From NCBI GenBank assembly GCA_016928295.1, contig JAFGLA010000104.1, positions 1-50,022 of the forward strand: a DNA stretch of 50,022 nucleotides. The letters run 5' to 3'. Source of the DNA: Opitutales bacterium. Its GTDB lineage: Bacteria; Verrucomicrobiota; Verrucomicrobiia; Opitutales; Oceanipulchritudinaceae. Within the stretch, counting starts at the first letter, position 1, and each line of letters begins with the position of its first letter. The notes beneath the pieces were generated by a model. It saw only the letters and a program-made list of their open reading frames with translations, had not been told where the DNA came from and made no database searches. The translations under genes were made by a program, and so were the position numbers. Below, piece by piece: positions 16,792 to 25,612 of this stretch.

Positions 16792-17037
16792 ATGCAAAGC
16801 CACTGCTCTGCCAAATGCGTTGCCTGTCTTGTCGTGCTCTTTACCTTGAGCGCGTGCATCAGGGTGAGGGTGGATCCGGTAAAAATTGACGCCACGGTCA
16901 CGATTAGAATCGAGAAAGAGCTGGAGAACTTCTTTGACGATCTGGACTCGCAGTCGAGCATGTTGCTGCTGGACAGTGAAAAACAGCAGAAAGCCCAGAC
17001 TCCCGAAACCGACGAAACAACACCGAAGGAAGACTGA
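16792..17037 (+). CDS. ynbE: YnbE-like outer-membrane lipoprotein
   Basis: 81 residues: an N-terminal signal (CVACLVVLFTLSAC) with lipobox LSAC, then IRVRVDPVKIDATVTIRIEK, matching the short beta-rich core of E. coli YnbE, and an acidic C-terminal tail longer than usual. In E. coli, YnbE multimerises with the AsmA-like protein YdbH to bridge the envelope for phospholipid transport. The YdbL-like gene follows after 2 bases, as in E. coli, but no YdbH-like gene lies upstream; the neighbour there is glycerate kinase. An in-frame GTG 6 bases and an ATG 24 bases upstream are alternative starts. A TATTAT at 16742 could be a -10 element. Confidence 0.75.
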   Translation: MQSHCSAKCVACLVVLFTLSACIRVRVDPVKIDATVTIRIEKELENFFDDLDSQSSMLLLDSEKQQKAQTPETDETTPKED

Positions 17038-17039
17038 AG

Positions 17040-17423
17040 ATGAACAGTTACAAATCCATTCTGGCAGCACTGATCGTCGCGATTGCCCCTCTTGCCGTTC
17101 TTCCCAGCACAGCCAGCGCACAGGGCGGGAGCATACGTCAGCGCATGCAGGAGCGTCTGCCCAGCATCGACTCGATGAAGGCGGATGGCCGCATCGGCGA
17201 GAACAACAAGGGCTATCTTGCTGTTAGGGGATCACTTTCCGCAGAGGAAAACCAGACTCTTGCCGCAGAGAACGCCGACCGCGAAGAGGTTTACGAGTCC
17301 ATAGCACGCCGCACAGGGTCTGACGCCGAGAGCGTTGGCCGTGAAAGGGCCGAGCAGATCGCAGATCGCGCGGCCCCGGGGAGCTGGTTGCAGGATCAGT
17401 CAGGCCGCTGGTACCGCAAGTAA
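17040..17423 (+). CDS. ydbL: YdbL-like periplasmic protein (DUF1318)
   Basis: 127 residues with a clear signal peptide (ILAALIVAIAPLAVLPSTASA). The mature part has DSMKADGRIGENNKGYLAVR, then ENADREEVYESIARRTG, and ends in APGSWLQDQSGRWYRK. This is the same order as E. coli YdbL (GRVGE...GYL, then a terminal GQWLRK-like end). YdbL acts with YnbE and YdbH in outer-membrane lipid homeostasis. Two bases separate it from ynbE, so the pair is one transcript. Confidence 0.8.
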   Translation: MNSYKSILAALIVAIAPLAVLPSTASAQGGSIRQRMQERLPSIDSMKADGRIGENNKGYLAVRGSLSAEENQTLAAENADREEVYESIARRTGSDAESVGRERAEQIADRAAPGSWLQDQSGRWYRK

Positions 17424-17514
17424 GGCGTTGGCATATCGCATCAGCCCGACTACGCAGAATCGGCTAAAAGTTGCCCATCCTGCGCTGGCAGTTCGTATTA
17501 CCACTGTGGCAGAG

Positions 17515-17606
17515 GGAGTGTTTGAAATTCGGACTCCCGTCGGAATGCGTGTTTTTTTAATGAAAAAGCATCCAGTCTCCTCTGTTCGCCAATTTCCATA
17601 CACTCC
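17515..17606 (+). repeat. Dispersed inverted-repeat element, copy 5 (internally deleted)
   Basis: A 92-bp form with ends GGAGTGTTTGAAA and a decayed right end TTTCCATACACTCC. It keeps GGACTCCCGTCGGAATGCG next to the left end but lacks most of the middle found in full copies. It lies between ydbL and orn. Confidence 0.75.
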
Positions 17607-17653
17607 TTAAAGTAGCTTTACTTGATGGCCAAGGCAGTGCAGGATGCCTAAAA

Positions 17654-18202
17654 ATGCCAGCAGACGAACGATTGCTCTGGCTCGACCTCGAAATGAGCGG
17701 GTTGGAGCCCGCACAGGACCGGATACTGGAAGCTGCCGCAGTGGTAAGCTCATTCAGGCTGGAGGAGCTAGAGCGCTACGAAACGACAGTGTACCAGACC
17801 GGAGAAGTGCTCGCGGGGATGGGCCAGTGGTGCAAACAGCATCATGGTGCGAGCGGACTGACCGCACGCGTTAGCCAGGGCATCACCGAAAGCGCGCTGG
17901 ATGCCGCGCTCTGCGATCTGGCCGACAGGTATTTTCAGAATAACCCCGTAATTCTGGCCGGTAACTCCATTGCGCAAGATCGCCGCTTTGTGGACCAGTG
18001 GCTGCCCCGCTTTTCACAGCGCCTGCATTACAGGATGTTGGACGTAAGCAGCTTCAAGCTCATATACATGAACTTGTTCAACGTGAGCTTCCGCAAGGAC
18101 AACAACCACCGCGCACTGGAGGACATTCTGGAATCCATGGCAGAGATGCGCTACTACATCGCCGCGATAGATCCTTCAAGAATGCCAGCGGGCCTCGGTT
18201 AA
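17654..18202 (+). CDS. orn: Oligoribonuclease
   Basis: 3'-5' exoribonuclease of the DEDDh class that degrades 2-5-nucleotide RNAs (and pGpG) to mononucleotides. The catalytic residues are visible in LLWLDLEMSGLEP (Asp, Glu), GNSIAQDRRFVDQWLP (Asp) and NNHRALEDILESMAEMRYY (His, Asp). 182 residues, the usual size; ATG start. Confidence 0.95.
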   Translation: MPADERLLWLDLEMSGLEPAQDRILEAAAVVSSFRLEELERYETTVYQTGEVLAGMGQWCKQHHGASGLTARVSQGITESALDAALCDLADRYFQNNPVILAGNSIAQDRRFVDQWLPRFSQRLHYRMLDVSSFKLIYMNLFNVSFRKDNNHRALEDILESMAEMRYYIAAIDPSRMPAGLG

Positions 18203-18274
18203 GACAATATGGCAAGTGGCGTCTTGAGTCCGCTTAACGCACGCGCTACAAATACAGCCAACGCAAAACACTAA

Positions 18275-18435
18275 GGAGCGTTTGCAAATAGACGGACCGA
18301 GGAGGCGGGATGGGTTTTCCGAGATAAAAATCAGAACATGAGGCGATGTGAATCGAGATTCCCCGAGCTGAATGGGCTGGTTTTTAGCCGGAAAGACACT
18401 CGCATTCCGACGGGAGTTCTATTTGCAAACGCTCC
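18275..18435 (-). repeat. Dispersed inverted-repeat (MITE-like) element, copy 3
   Basis: 161 bp with perfect 17-bp terminal repeats GGAGCGTTTGCAAATAG/CTATTTGCAAACGCTCC, in the opposite orientation to copies 1 and 2. The right end stops 8 bases before the hisN start codon, so the element supplies the immediate upstream region of that gene. Confidence 0.95.
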
Positions 18436-18443
18436 ATAAAGCC

Positions 18444-19217
18444 ATGAATAGTGAAACGGACACGATTAAGAGCTTTCTGGTAGAACTGGCCAGCGAGAGC
18501 GCAAAGTTCATCAAACCCTACTTTGCATCGCCTGACCTGATTGTAGAAAGCAAGAGCGACACCACGCCCGTAACAGAGGCGGACAGGGGCGCGGAGCTGT
18601 TGATGCGAAAAATGATAATGGAGCGCTTCCCCCAGCATGGCATCCTGGGCGAGGAATACGGCATACATAACGAGGGGGCGAGCTACCGCTGGATTCTCGA
18701 CCCCGTGGACGGCACTAAGAGCTTTGCCGCCAACAACGCGCAGTTCGGCACTCTCATCGCGCTTCTGCGGGACGGGGAGCCGATTCTGGGCGCCATAAAC
18801 CTGCCTGCAACAGGACAACTTTTGATGGGCGATTGCGAAAGCGCGACGCTAAACGGGCGCGTAATCAAGACGCCCGAGCCTTGCCCCCTGTCCAAGGCGA
18901 TAGTCGTCACGACCGAGCTGGACGATCCGGCGGCCACACATGGCGCGCGCGGCTGGGATGCACTGCGCAAGGCAACGAGGAAACTCTACACCTGGGGAGA
19001 CTGCTACGGCTACTACCTCGTGGCCACAGGGGGTGTGCACATTGCCTGCGACGCCCTTATGAACGCATGGGACATTCTCCCGCTAATTCCGGTGATGCGC
19101 GGTGTTGGGCTAAAAATTACAGGCTGGCACGGCGAAGCGCCGGAAACCGCCAGCTCCTGCATATGCGCCCATCCCGTACTGCACAAGCAGGTTTTGGATA
19201 TACTAAACAAAGACTAG
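18444..19217 (+). CDS. hisN: Inositol monophosphatase family, probable histidinol-phosphatase
   Basis: Likely dephosphorylates L-histidinol phosphate in histidine synthesis. IMPase metal motifs are seen: ILGEEYG (about residue 71), ILDPVDGTKSF (about 83-93) and NAWDILPLIPVMRGVG near residue 208. The GTKSF continuation, GTLIALLRDGEPILGAINLP and WGDCYGYYLVATGG are characteristic of the HisN branch. The ATG gives 257 residues; the frame is open upstream through the repeat element, but that part is repeat sequence. No clear Shine-Dalgarno sits in the 8 bases between the repeat and the ATG. Confidence 0.85.
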   Translation: MNSETDTIKSFLVELASESAKFIKPYFASPDLIVESKSDTTPVTEADRGAELLMRKMIMERFPQHGILGEEYGIHNEGASYRWILDPVDGTKSFAANNAQFGTLIALLRDGEPILGAINLPATGQLLMGDCESATLNGRVIKTPEPCPLSKAIVVTTELDDPAATHGARGWDALRKATRKLYTWGDCYGYYLVATGGVHIACDALMNAWDILPLIPVMRGVGLKITGWHGEAPETASSCICAHPVLHKQVLDILNKD

Positions 19218-19370
19218 GGCGCTTTCACCTGTTGGAGCACACATTGCCACCAGTTCTTTGGGAAACCACTAAGTAGCAATTAGCTAGATGTTTGCGCCAC
19301 GGCGCGACTTCAGGGACTGGCCGACAGTTGTGAGCGGGTAACTGTATCCGCCTCGTCTTCGCCCCATTAA

Positions 19371-19408
19371 AAAATTGAAGCCTATTCAAATGAATAGGCT
19401 TCAATTTT
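19371..19408. terminator. Bidirectional terminator between hisN and the EPS operon
   Basis: A perfect 17-bp stem (AAAATTGAAGCCTATTC/GAATAGGCTTCAATTTT) with an AAAT loop, with A- and T-runs at the ends, so it can end both the rightward hisN and the leftward EPS transcript. Confidence 0.9.
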
Positions 19409-19451
19409 AGGCAAGGGCTTATGCCCGGCCGATTTTGCTGTCTAAAGCTAC

Positions 19452-21743
19452 TTACACCTTCGCCTTGTCCTTTGAGTCTTTGACTCCCTTGGGGGCTTGG
19501 GCATCGACCTTGGACGCCGCACCAGCTTTCACAGGGTTAACCTTGTGACTAACGTAGTAATTCGAGTACGACTTGCTGTAATAGTGCGAGTAGTAGTAAT
19601 TGGTCTGCGTGCCGGAAATGTTGTTAAGCACAACACCAAGGATCGGCACGTTGGACTCGCGCAGCTTCTTTAGGCAAAGACCGGCAGTCTTGCGCTTAAC
19701 CGTGTTGAAGCGGATCACGTATGTAATGCCGTCAACGTTGTGAAGAAGGTTCAGCGCGTCACTAACCGGAGCGAGCGGCGGACTGTCGATAAAGATGCGA
19801 TCGTATCGCTGACGCAGCTCATGAAGAATCTCGTCAAAGTTGTTGCTGCAAAGGATGTGGGGCGGGTTGTTCGTGCTGCCGCCAGTAGGAAGAACGTCAA
19901 AGTTCTGCTCCACATTGCGCTGTATAACCTCGTCCAGCTTGTGCTGCCCGCTGAGAACGGTCATGAAGCCCTTGCTGTTTTCAAGCTGAAGGGACTTGGC
20001 AACGTTGGGCATACGAAAGTCGCCGTCGAGAATGAGCACCTTCTCGCCACGAGCGGCGTATGTAAGCGCAATATTCGTAGTAACAAAGGACTTTCCTTCG
20101 CTAGGAATAGATGAGGTGACCAGGATAATCTTGGCATTGCGCCCCTCGTCACGAAGCTGAAGCGTTGAGTGGATGGAACGGAACGCCTCAACCGTTGGCT
20201 GATGAATACCCGTGGCAACGATGCGGGATCTCTGTTGAGGGGCAGATTTCTCGATGCGCGGAATGACGCCTATGATATTGGTCAACAGGCCCTTCTCGAT
20301 GTCGAAGACACTCTTCACCTTGTCATCCATGAAGATGAGAAGGAAAATTATGCCTGTTCCGATAGCGGCACCAAGAATTACGCTGACCACCATGTTCAGC
20401 ACGACGTTCGGGCTGCTGGGCCTGATGGGCGGAGTAGCCACGTCAACAATTCGCGCTGTCTCCGAGTCGTCGCTCGACATGGCCATAGTCTGCTGCTTGC
20501 GGCTGTAAAGGTAATCGTAATGGTTGCGCGCACCATCAAGGTCACGCTTGAGGCGCTCGTATTCGGGGCGAATTTTTTCAAGCTCGATACGCTCGCTCTG
20601 CTTGTCCTCGATGCGCTTGACGGCGCTGGCGTAGTTGTTTTGCGCGTTTACAAGGCGGTTGCGAACCCCTTCAACAACGTTTTCGACAGTGGAATTGAGC
20701 TGCTTTTCAATTTCCAGTTTCTGCTGAAGCACCTCTATCATTTTGGGGTGCTTTGCGCGATAAACCTGCGACAAGGTGGCCAACTGAATATTAACATCGG
20801 TAAGGCGCATCAGAAGAGGCGGAATGCGCTGATCTTGAGCAATGACGGGAACTTCCCAGAGATCTCTGCCAGAATCTCTCGCACGCTCTACCAACTCCCA
20901 CATCGAGGTGGCTTCGTCGAGGATGCGCTTGTCATCGGTCGCAAACTCAGTAAGACGCATGAGCTGCTGCTGATTGATGTCCGTGCCAACGTCGAAGGAG
21001 TTTGTCTGATACTTCTCCTTCATCTTGACCATTTGAACCTCTAACTCGTTCACCTTGCGTGCTTGAACGTTTATCTGCTCCTGAAGCTCATCCACGGCGC
21101 GCATGGCCGCTTCAACGTTCTTGCTGCGCTTGTAGCCTATGTATTCCTCGGCAAACAGATTGGCGATTTTTGCAGCCAAGTCTCTGTTCGGGTGGCTGTA
21201 CTCGATGTACACCATCAAAGTCATACGCTTAGGGAACACGTTCCTGTTCTCGATAAGCACCTGGACTGGGTTGACAACCATGCCGTCAAAAGACTTCTGC
21301 GAGGCATAGGGAGCAAGCAGCTCGCGGCGCTCTGCATCCTTGAGACGGCGGTCAACGTTCTGCGCTATCGTAACGCCTTCTATAATAGAGATTTCCGTAT
21401 TAAAATCCGCATCATTGCGCACATTTGAATCGGAAACCTCGTTGAACTCGACGGTACGATTCTGCTGGCGTAAAATCTGAAGGCTTGAAGTAGCCTTGTA
21501 GATGGGCGTAGCGTTCATCGAGTAAAAGCCCATCGCCACGATGCTTACAAACAGGGCGATAAATAGCCACCAGATGCGCTCGCGGAACATCGCGATGTAA
21601 TCGGCAAGGCTTCGACCGGTATCGCCACCCTCGTTATCATAGTAGTAGCCGCTGGCACCACCATCGCCGTAGTATGAAGCCTTGCGCGTGTCCCCATATG
21701 AATACTGGGTGCCACCTTCGTTACTATTAGAGCCTCTGCCCAT
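19452..21743 (-). CDS. Wzc/GumC-like polysaccharide co-polymerase with tyrosine autokinase domain
   Basis: 763 residues. An inner-membrane protein controlling exopolysaccharide polymerisation and export. Order: Tyr-rich N-terminus; membrane helix 1 around residue 55 (WWLFIALFVSIVAMGFYS); Wzz/chain-length domain with a long coiled-coil periplasmic stretch; helix 2 near 450-470 (MVVSVILGAAIGTGIIFLL); then a bacterial tyrosine kinase domain with Walker A SSIPSEGKSFVTTNIA (about 546), Walker A' ILDGDFRMP and Walker B FIDSPPLAP. The C-terminus carries a phospho-acceptor Tyr cluster (NYYYSHYYSKSYSNYY). The stop of the Wza-like gene lies 34 bases upstream, so the two are co-transcribed. Confidence 0.93.
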   Translation of the reverse strand: MGRGSNSNEGGTQYSYGDTRKASYYGDGGASGYYYDNEGGDTGRSLADYIAMFRERIWWLFIALFVSIVAMGFYSMNATPIYKATSSLQILRQQNRTVEFNEVSDSNVRNDADFNTEISIIEGVTIAQNVDRRLKDAERRELLAPYASQKSFDGMVVNPVQVLIENRNVFPKRMTLMVYIEYSHPNRDLAAKIANLFAEEYIGYKRSKNVEAAMRAVDELQEQINVQARKVNELEVQMVKMKEKYQTNSFDVGTDINQQQLMRLTEFATDDKRILDEATSMWELVERARDSGRDLWEVPVIAQDQRIPPLLMRLTDVNIQLATLSQVYRAKHPKMIEVLQQKLEIEKQLNSTVENVVEGVRNRLVNAQNNYASAVKRIEDKQSERIELEKIRPEYERLKRDLDGARNHYDYLYSRKQQTMAMSSDDSETARIVDVATPPIRPSSPNVVLNMVVSVILGAAIGTGIIFLLIFMDDKVKSVFDIEKGLLTNIIGVIPRIEKSAPQQRSRIVATGIHQPTVEAFRSIHSTLQLRDEGRNAKIILVTSSIPSEGKSFVTTNIALTYAARGEKVLILDGDFRMPNVAKSLQLENSKGFMTVLSGQHKLDEVIQRNVEQNFDVLPTGGSTNNPPHILCSNNFDEILHELRQRYDRIFIDSPPLAPVSDALNLLHNVDGITYVIRFNTVKRKTAGLCLKKLRESNVPILGVVLNNISGTQTNYYYSHYYSKSYSNYYVSHKVNPVKAGAASKVDAQAPKGVKDSKDKAKV

Positions 21744-21777
21744 CTCTTGTTACTGTAAATTGTTGCTTAATGTAGAT

Positions 21778-22380
21778 TTACCACTTGCGCTCTGGAACGT
21801 AAATCAAGTCCCCGTCCTCCAGTTGCCAATCGTCCTGGCCGATATTGTCGGCGTCGATGACAAACGTTTTGGAATTACCGTTTTCATCAGTCCGCGTAAG
21901 ACGAACGGCGGAACGTTGTGCGAGGCGGTTATCCCCCCAGCCTCCTGCAAGCGCAATGGCTCCAAGAAGAGTCATTTTCTCTTCCGGCGGGAATATAACA
22001 AAACCCTGTCTGTTAACCATGCCCTGCACATTGACGCGCTTCTGCTTGTAAGCAACTATTACGAGGTCGATTTGCGGATCCACGTAATAGTCACTTGCAT
22101 ACTGCTCGTATAGGAACTGACGCGCCTCAGCCACGGTCTTGTCTTTGACGCTAACCGTGCCAATGTAAGGAAGCGTGATCGACCCATCGTAGGCGACGCG
22201 CACCTCACAGTCCGTCTCCAGCTCTCCGATGATACGGAATTGCAGAACGTCCAAGGCAGAAATCTTGTAGTTCTCGGAAGTCTTTACCTTTGTATTCTGA
22301 TCCATCCCGGAGCCTACTTGCGCCCACGTCGATGAAACAGACAGGGAAAGAAAAACTAGAATTGCTGTTAAGATTTTCAT
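21778..22380 (-). CDS. Wza/GumB-like polysaccharide export protein
   Basis: 200 residues. Outer-membrane/periplasmic export protein. Signal peptide MKILTAILVFLSLSVSSTWA with no lipobox Cys, unlike the lipoprotein Wza of E. coli. The Poly_export domain is seen in KISALDVLQFRIIGE and GSITLPYIGTVSVKDKTVAE, with VDPQIDLVIVAYKQKRVNVQ before one SLBB-like domain (GFVIFPPEEKMTLLGAIALA). It ends DGDLIYVPERKW, typical of short family members. Between the barrel gene and the Wzc-like kinase in one leftward operon. Confidence 0.92.
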   Translation of the reverse strand: MKILTAILVFLSLSVSSTWAQVGSGMDQNTKVKTSENYKISALDVLQFRIIGELETDCEVRVAYDGSITLPYIGTVSVKDKTVAEARQFLYEQYASDYYVDPQIDLVIVAYKQKRVNVQGMVNRQGFVIFPPEEKMTLLGAIALAGGWGDNRLAQRSAVRLTRTDENGNSKTFVIDADNIGQDDWQLEDGDLIYVPERKW

Positions 22381-22419
22381 TCTGAAGCGGTGAATAGTAT
22401 AAGTCCCTAACACAGGACA

Positions 22420-22460
22420 GGGGAAGGTCCGTAAGGCTTGACAGCCAGATGACCTTCCCC
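22420..22460 (-). promoter_or_regulatory. Long hairpin between the barrel gene and the Wza-like gene
   Basis: A perfect 10-bp stem GGGGAAGGTC/GACCTTCCCC encloses 21 bases that contain a further GGCT/AGCC pair. No T-run follows on the operon strand, so it is not a standard terminator. It may be a processing, attenuation or mRNA-stability site within the operon. Confidence 0.5.
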
Positions 22461-22495
22461 CATCCAAGTGACAGATATGCTCAAGATAATGGAGC

Positions 22496-23668
22496 TTAGT
22501 ATCTGAAGGAAGCTACAACTTCCAGAACGTTGTTGTTGTAGTCAACGCTATTGTAGTTGGAGTCGTTGTCCTTGTAGGAATATGACAGCTTGACGTTGAC
22601 ATATTCATTGGGAATGTAACCGACGTATGCGCCAGCCATCATGTAATCGTCGTCACGGCCGCTAGCATCTTCATACTCGGTCTTGATGTAGCCGAGGTTA
22701 CCACCGGCCTGGAACACACTGGCGAGGCGGAAGTCTGCATAGCCGATAATACCCGTGCGGGTTGTCGTCTGAGAAGACGTAGAAGAAGCGCTAAGATCGC
22801 GCATACCGCGCAAGGTCAGCGTCGAAAGAGGCGTAAGGTCATACTTGAGGTCCGCATCAAAAGAAATGCCGTCCTGATCTTCAATGCTGCGACCATCGCG
22901 GGACATCCATCCGACACGGGCACTACCATGCAGCTTGGGCATCAGCTCGCCGCGAACACCGACATTCAAATTGAAGTCGTTGGCGTCGGAGCTATTGCTG
23001 TCACCCAGCATGAGCGAACCGTACGAAGCGCCGACGATGAAATCGGTCTTCGGGGACACAGCCAAGTAAAGGTCAACGGGAACCACCATCTTGGCAACGT
23101 CGTTGTAACCCAAGGACTCGATGTAGTTCTGACGGACATAGGAAATGCCCGTGCCAATCTTGGTCTTGGGGCTAATGCTCATTTCACCATAAGCGCTGGC
23201 GTTTATGATGGAGCGGGACACGCGGCCGGGTTCAATCGTCAGAAGGCCACCGCTCGTAAGCTCGGCCACGTCCTGATTGGTTTGAAGCTCGACGTAGCTG
23301 AGGTGCCCCTTCGCCACAAAGTTGGCATTGGAATAAACCAAATTCGTCTTGAAATCATCGTTGCGGGAATCAAGCGAATGATTGTCCGAGAACTCGATGA
23401 TGTGATAGCGATAAGAAACGACGCCGTTCAGGTCCGTGACACCAGATTTGCCGATGTTCAGTTCGAGGCCGGGAGTGTAGTCGAAAGACAAATCACTGTC
23501 CTCGTTGGACTCACGCAACAGCACGTTGGATTCGCTCCTCATCGTCACCTGACCGGTGATGTGCATTGTAATGCCATCCGCGAGTGTAATTGGCTCTGCA
23601 GCCTGAGCGGAAGCAAATACGCCCATCATGGGAGCGAGGGCGATAGAAAGCTTGGTAAGCGACTTCAT
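22496..23668 (-). CDS. Outer-membrane beta-barrel protein of an EPS locus (BBP2-like)
   Basis: 390 residues with signal peptide (LSIALAPMMGVFASAQA) and alternating amphipathic strands throughout; it ends in an aromatic residue (VLEVVASFRY), as outer-membrane barrels do. Features such as TPGLELNIGK and SYRYHIIEFSDN fit the BBP2 outer-membrane family found beside Wza/Wzc-type genes, where it may form part of the export pore. First gene of the leftward operon. The export role is inferred from context. Confidence 0.75.
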   Translation of the reverse strand: MKSLTKLSIALAPMMGVFASAQAAEPITLADGITMHITGQVTMRSESNVLLRESNEDSDLSFDYTPGLELNIGKSGVTDLNGVVSYRYHIIEFSDNHSLDSRNDDFKTNLVYSNANFVAKGHLSYVELQTNQDVAELTSGGLLTIEPGRVSRSIINASAYGEMSISPKTKIGTGISYVRQNYIESLGYNDVAKMVVPVDLYLAVSPKTDFIVGASYGSLMLGDSNSSDANDFNLNVGVRGELMPKLHGSARVGWMSRDGRSIEDQDGISFDADLKYDLTPLSTLTLRGMRDLSASSTSSQTTTRTGIIGYADFRLASVFQAGGNLGYIKTEYEDASGRDDDYMMAGAYVGYIPNEYVNVKLSYSYKDNDSNYNSVDYNNNVLEVVASFRY

Positions 23669-23935
23669 GATGTCTAGAGTGTAAACCGTTATTACAGGAG
23701 CCTACAAGGCGTGGCCATGAATCTCCCGTTATCGAGAGCGAATTAAGACGCGATTCACGTCAAAGGCAACTGTTTTTTGAACGTAACCTTCCCAAAATGC
23801 TTTCAATCGGGAAGTTGGAACGCTGAAAAACTGCATGAAACCTAGCTTGATTTGACATATCGGCCTGGACGGGCAAACTCCAAAAACATTCGCCCGGCCC
23901 ACCAATAGAAAGATTCTCTTATCCAAATCACAGAC

Positions 23936-25600
23936 ATGAGCACTCCAAACGATGATACCCACGCCAGCATACCTGTTAAAGACAAGGGGGTATTTTTCGG
24001 ACTTGCGCAGTTTAGGCGCGTCACAGACGGCAGCGTAAAGCTACGTCCCGTATGGTCGCGCATCGGTTTGGCTCTGATTATCCTAGTAACCGGCCTTTGG
24101 TTTGCCAAGACGGTTGCAATCTACTCTTTGTACAAGTTCGTGAAAAACTACGACCAGATAGGCGTCGTGGACTCTTTCGCGTTCCCCCTCAACCGTGCCT
24201 CCCTTACCCACAAATTTGGCGAATACAACATCAAGGAAGGACTGGAGGAATACAAAAATGGCGACTATCGCATGGCCCTTATGTATTTGAGCGCCGGCCT
24301 TGCAAGAGCGCCCGAAAATCGGGACGCGCGCATCGCCCTGTCAGGAATGTACAGGATGATGAAAAGCGAGGCCACTGCTACCAACATGATCATACGCGGG
24401 CTGGACTTCCACGCCGACGACGCTCTGTATCTGCAATACGCCCTTCAGGCACTTCTGTCTTACCGTATGGACGAGGAGATATTGGATTTTGCGAAAAAGA
24501 AGCTAACCGCTTCACCAGACAAACCAAGCACAGAGCAAAGGATCGTGGCCTATGTGGCGGCGCAGGTGTTAAGCAGCCGTGGCAACTTTGACGAGGCGCT
24601 AGCCTACATGGACAGCTACAAAATCAACGAGACTGCGGAAGGCACCATCTTAAAGGGACGCATACTCTGGACATGCGGCAAGAAGGATGAAGCCGTCAAG
24701 CTAATGCATGAGTTCTCCCTTCGCCACCCGGGCCTACCCTCTGCGGAAGTGCACAAAGCGCTTTGCGGATACCTCCACAAACTTGGCCTCCACAACGACG
24801 CGCTCATCAGCTCGCTGTCCGTTGTGAACAATTACCCGGATAACTTCATGGCCAGGCGAGACTTAATAGAAGCCTTCGACAAGACGGGCAACCACGACAA
24901 AGCCAGAAGTGCTGCCAAGGGCTACATGCGCAGCTTCGGCAAGGACTCCAAGGCCATGCTGCGACTTATGGACTACTCCATCGAAGCCAAGGACACGGAG
25001 CTTGCCAACGAAGTTTATTACAAAGCCGCCGAACAGGGGCACAACATGGGCGCGTTCGGTCTCATGATGATAGAGACTTACGTCTCCAATGGAGAATATG
25101 CCAAGGCGGAGGCATTCTGCCAGCAACTGCTGGACGAAAACCCCAAGTGGCTGCCGATGTTTGAAACGCAGATCAGCTACCTGCGCGCGGTATGCGCACG
25201 CGGACTGGGGCAGGACGCGATGGTGGAGCTGCACATGGCCCGCGTGCTCGAAAGCCCCCTCAAAGGGCAGGAACTTTACAGCATGGCGCGCAAAATGGAC
25301 GCTCTTGGCATGAGCGACGACGCGCTGCGCCTTTTGGAACTTGCGGCGCAGAGAGAACCCCAAAACGAAGAGGTGCTGGCCTTGCAAATAGAGATTTTCC
25401 TAAAGAAGGGAAACGACAGCAACTTCATCGACACAATGGACAAGCTGCTCGACCTTCGCCGCCCATCCTACGAAACGCTTGCCAAAGCTAGGGAGCGCAT
25501 GACGAGCGACCGTTTCGTGTTTGACGCACGGCGCGACGACGTGCTCGCCCGCCTGGACAAGGCGCTCGAAGAACCCAATCAGGTGCTGACCAAACTCTAA
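23936..25600 (+). CDS. TPR-repeat membrane-anchored protein
   Basis: 554 residues. One membrane helix near residues 43-60 (IGLALIILVTGLWFAKTVAI), then a long all-helical region of tetratricopeptide-like repeats (examples EEYKNGDYRMALMYLSAGLA, SNGEYAKAEAFCQQLLDENP, GMSDDALRLLELAAQREPQN). It is transcribed away from the exopolysaccharide operon with a 267-bp shared upstream region, so a role in polysaccharide assembly is plausible but unproven. No enzyme domain is visible. Confidence 0.85.
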   Translation: MSTPNDDTHASIPVKDKGVFFGLAQFRRVTDGSVKLRPVWSRIGLALIILVTGLWFAKTVAIYSLYKFVKNYDQIGVVDSFAFPLNRASLTHKFGEYNIKEGLEEYKNGDYRMALMYLSAGLARAPENRDARIALSGMYRMMKSEATATNMIIRGLDFHADDALYLQYALQALLSYRMDEEILDFAKKKLTASPDKPSTEQRIVAYVAAQVLSSRGNFDEALAYMDSYKINETAEGTILKGRILWTCGKKDEAVKLMHEFSLRHPGLPSAEVHKALCGYLHKLGLHNDALISSLSVVNNYPDNFMARRDLIEAFDKTGNHDKARSAAKGYMRSFGKDSKAMLRLMDYSIEAKDTELANEVYYKAAEQGHNMGAFGLMMIETYVSNGEYAKAEAFCQQLLDENPKWLPMFETQISYLRAVCARGLGQDAMVELHMARVLESPLKGQELYSMARKMDALGMSDDALRLLELAAQREPQNEEVLALQIEIFLKKGNDSNFIDTMDKLLDLRRPSYETLAKARERMTSDRFVFDARRDDVLARLDKALEEPNQVLTKL

Positions 25601-25612
25601 GGAACGTTTACC

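Noticed and set aside
18372-18443. N-terminal extension of HisN reading into the repeat element
   Set aside because: The added residues are translation of the MITE-like repeat end; the conserved protein starts at 18444.
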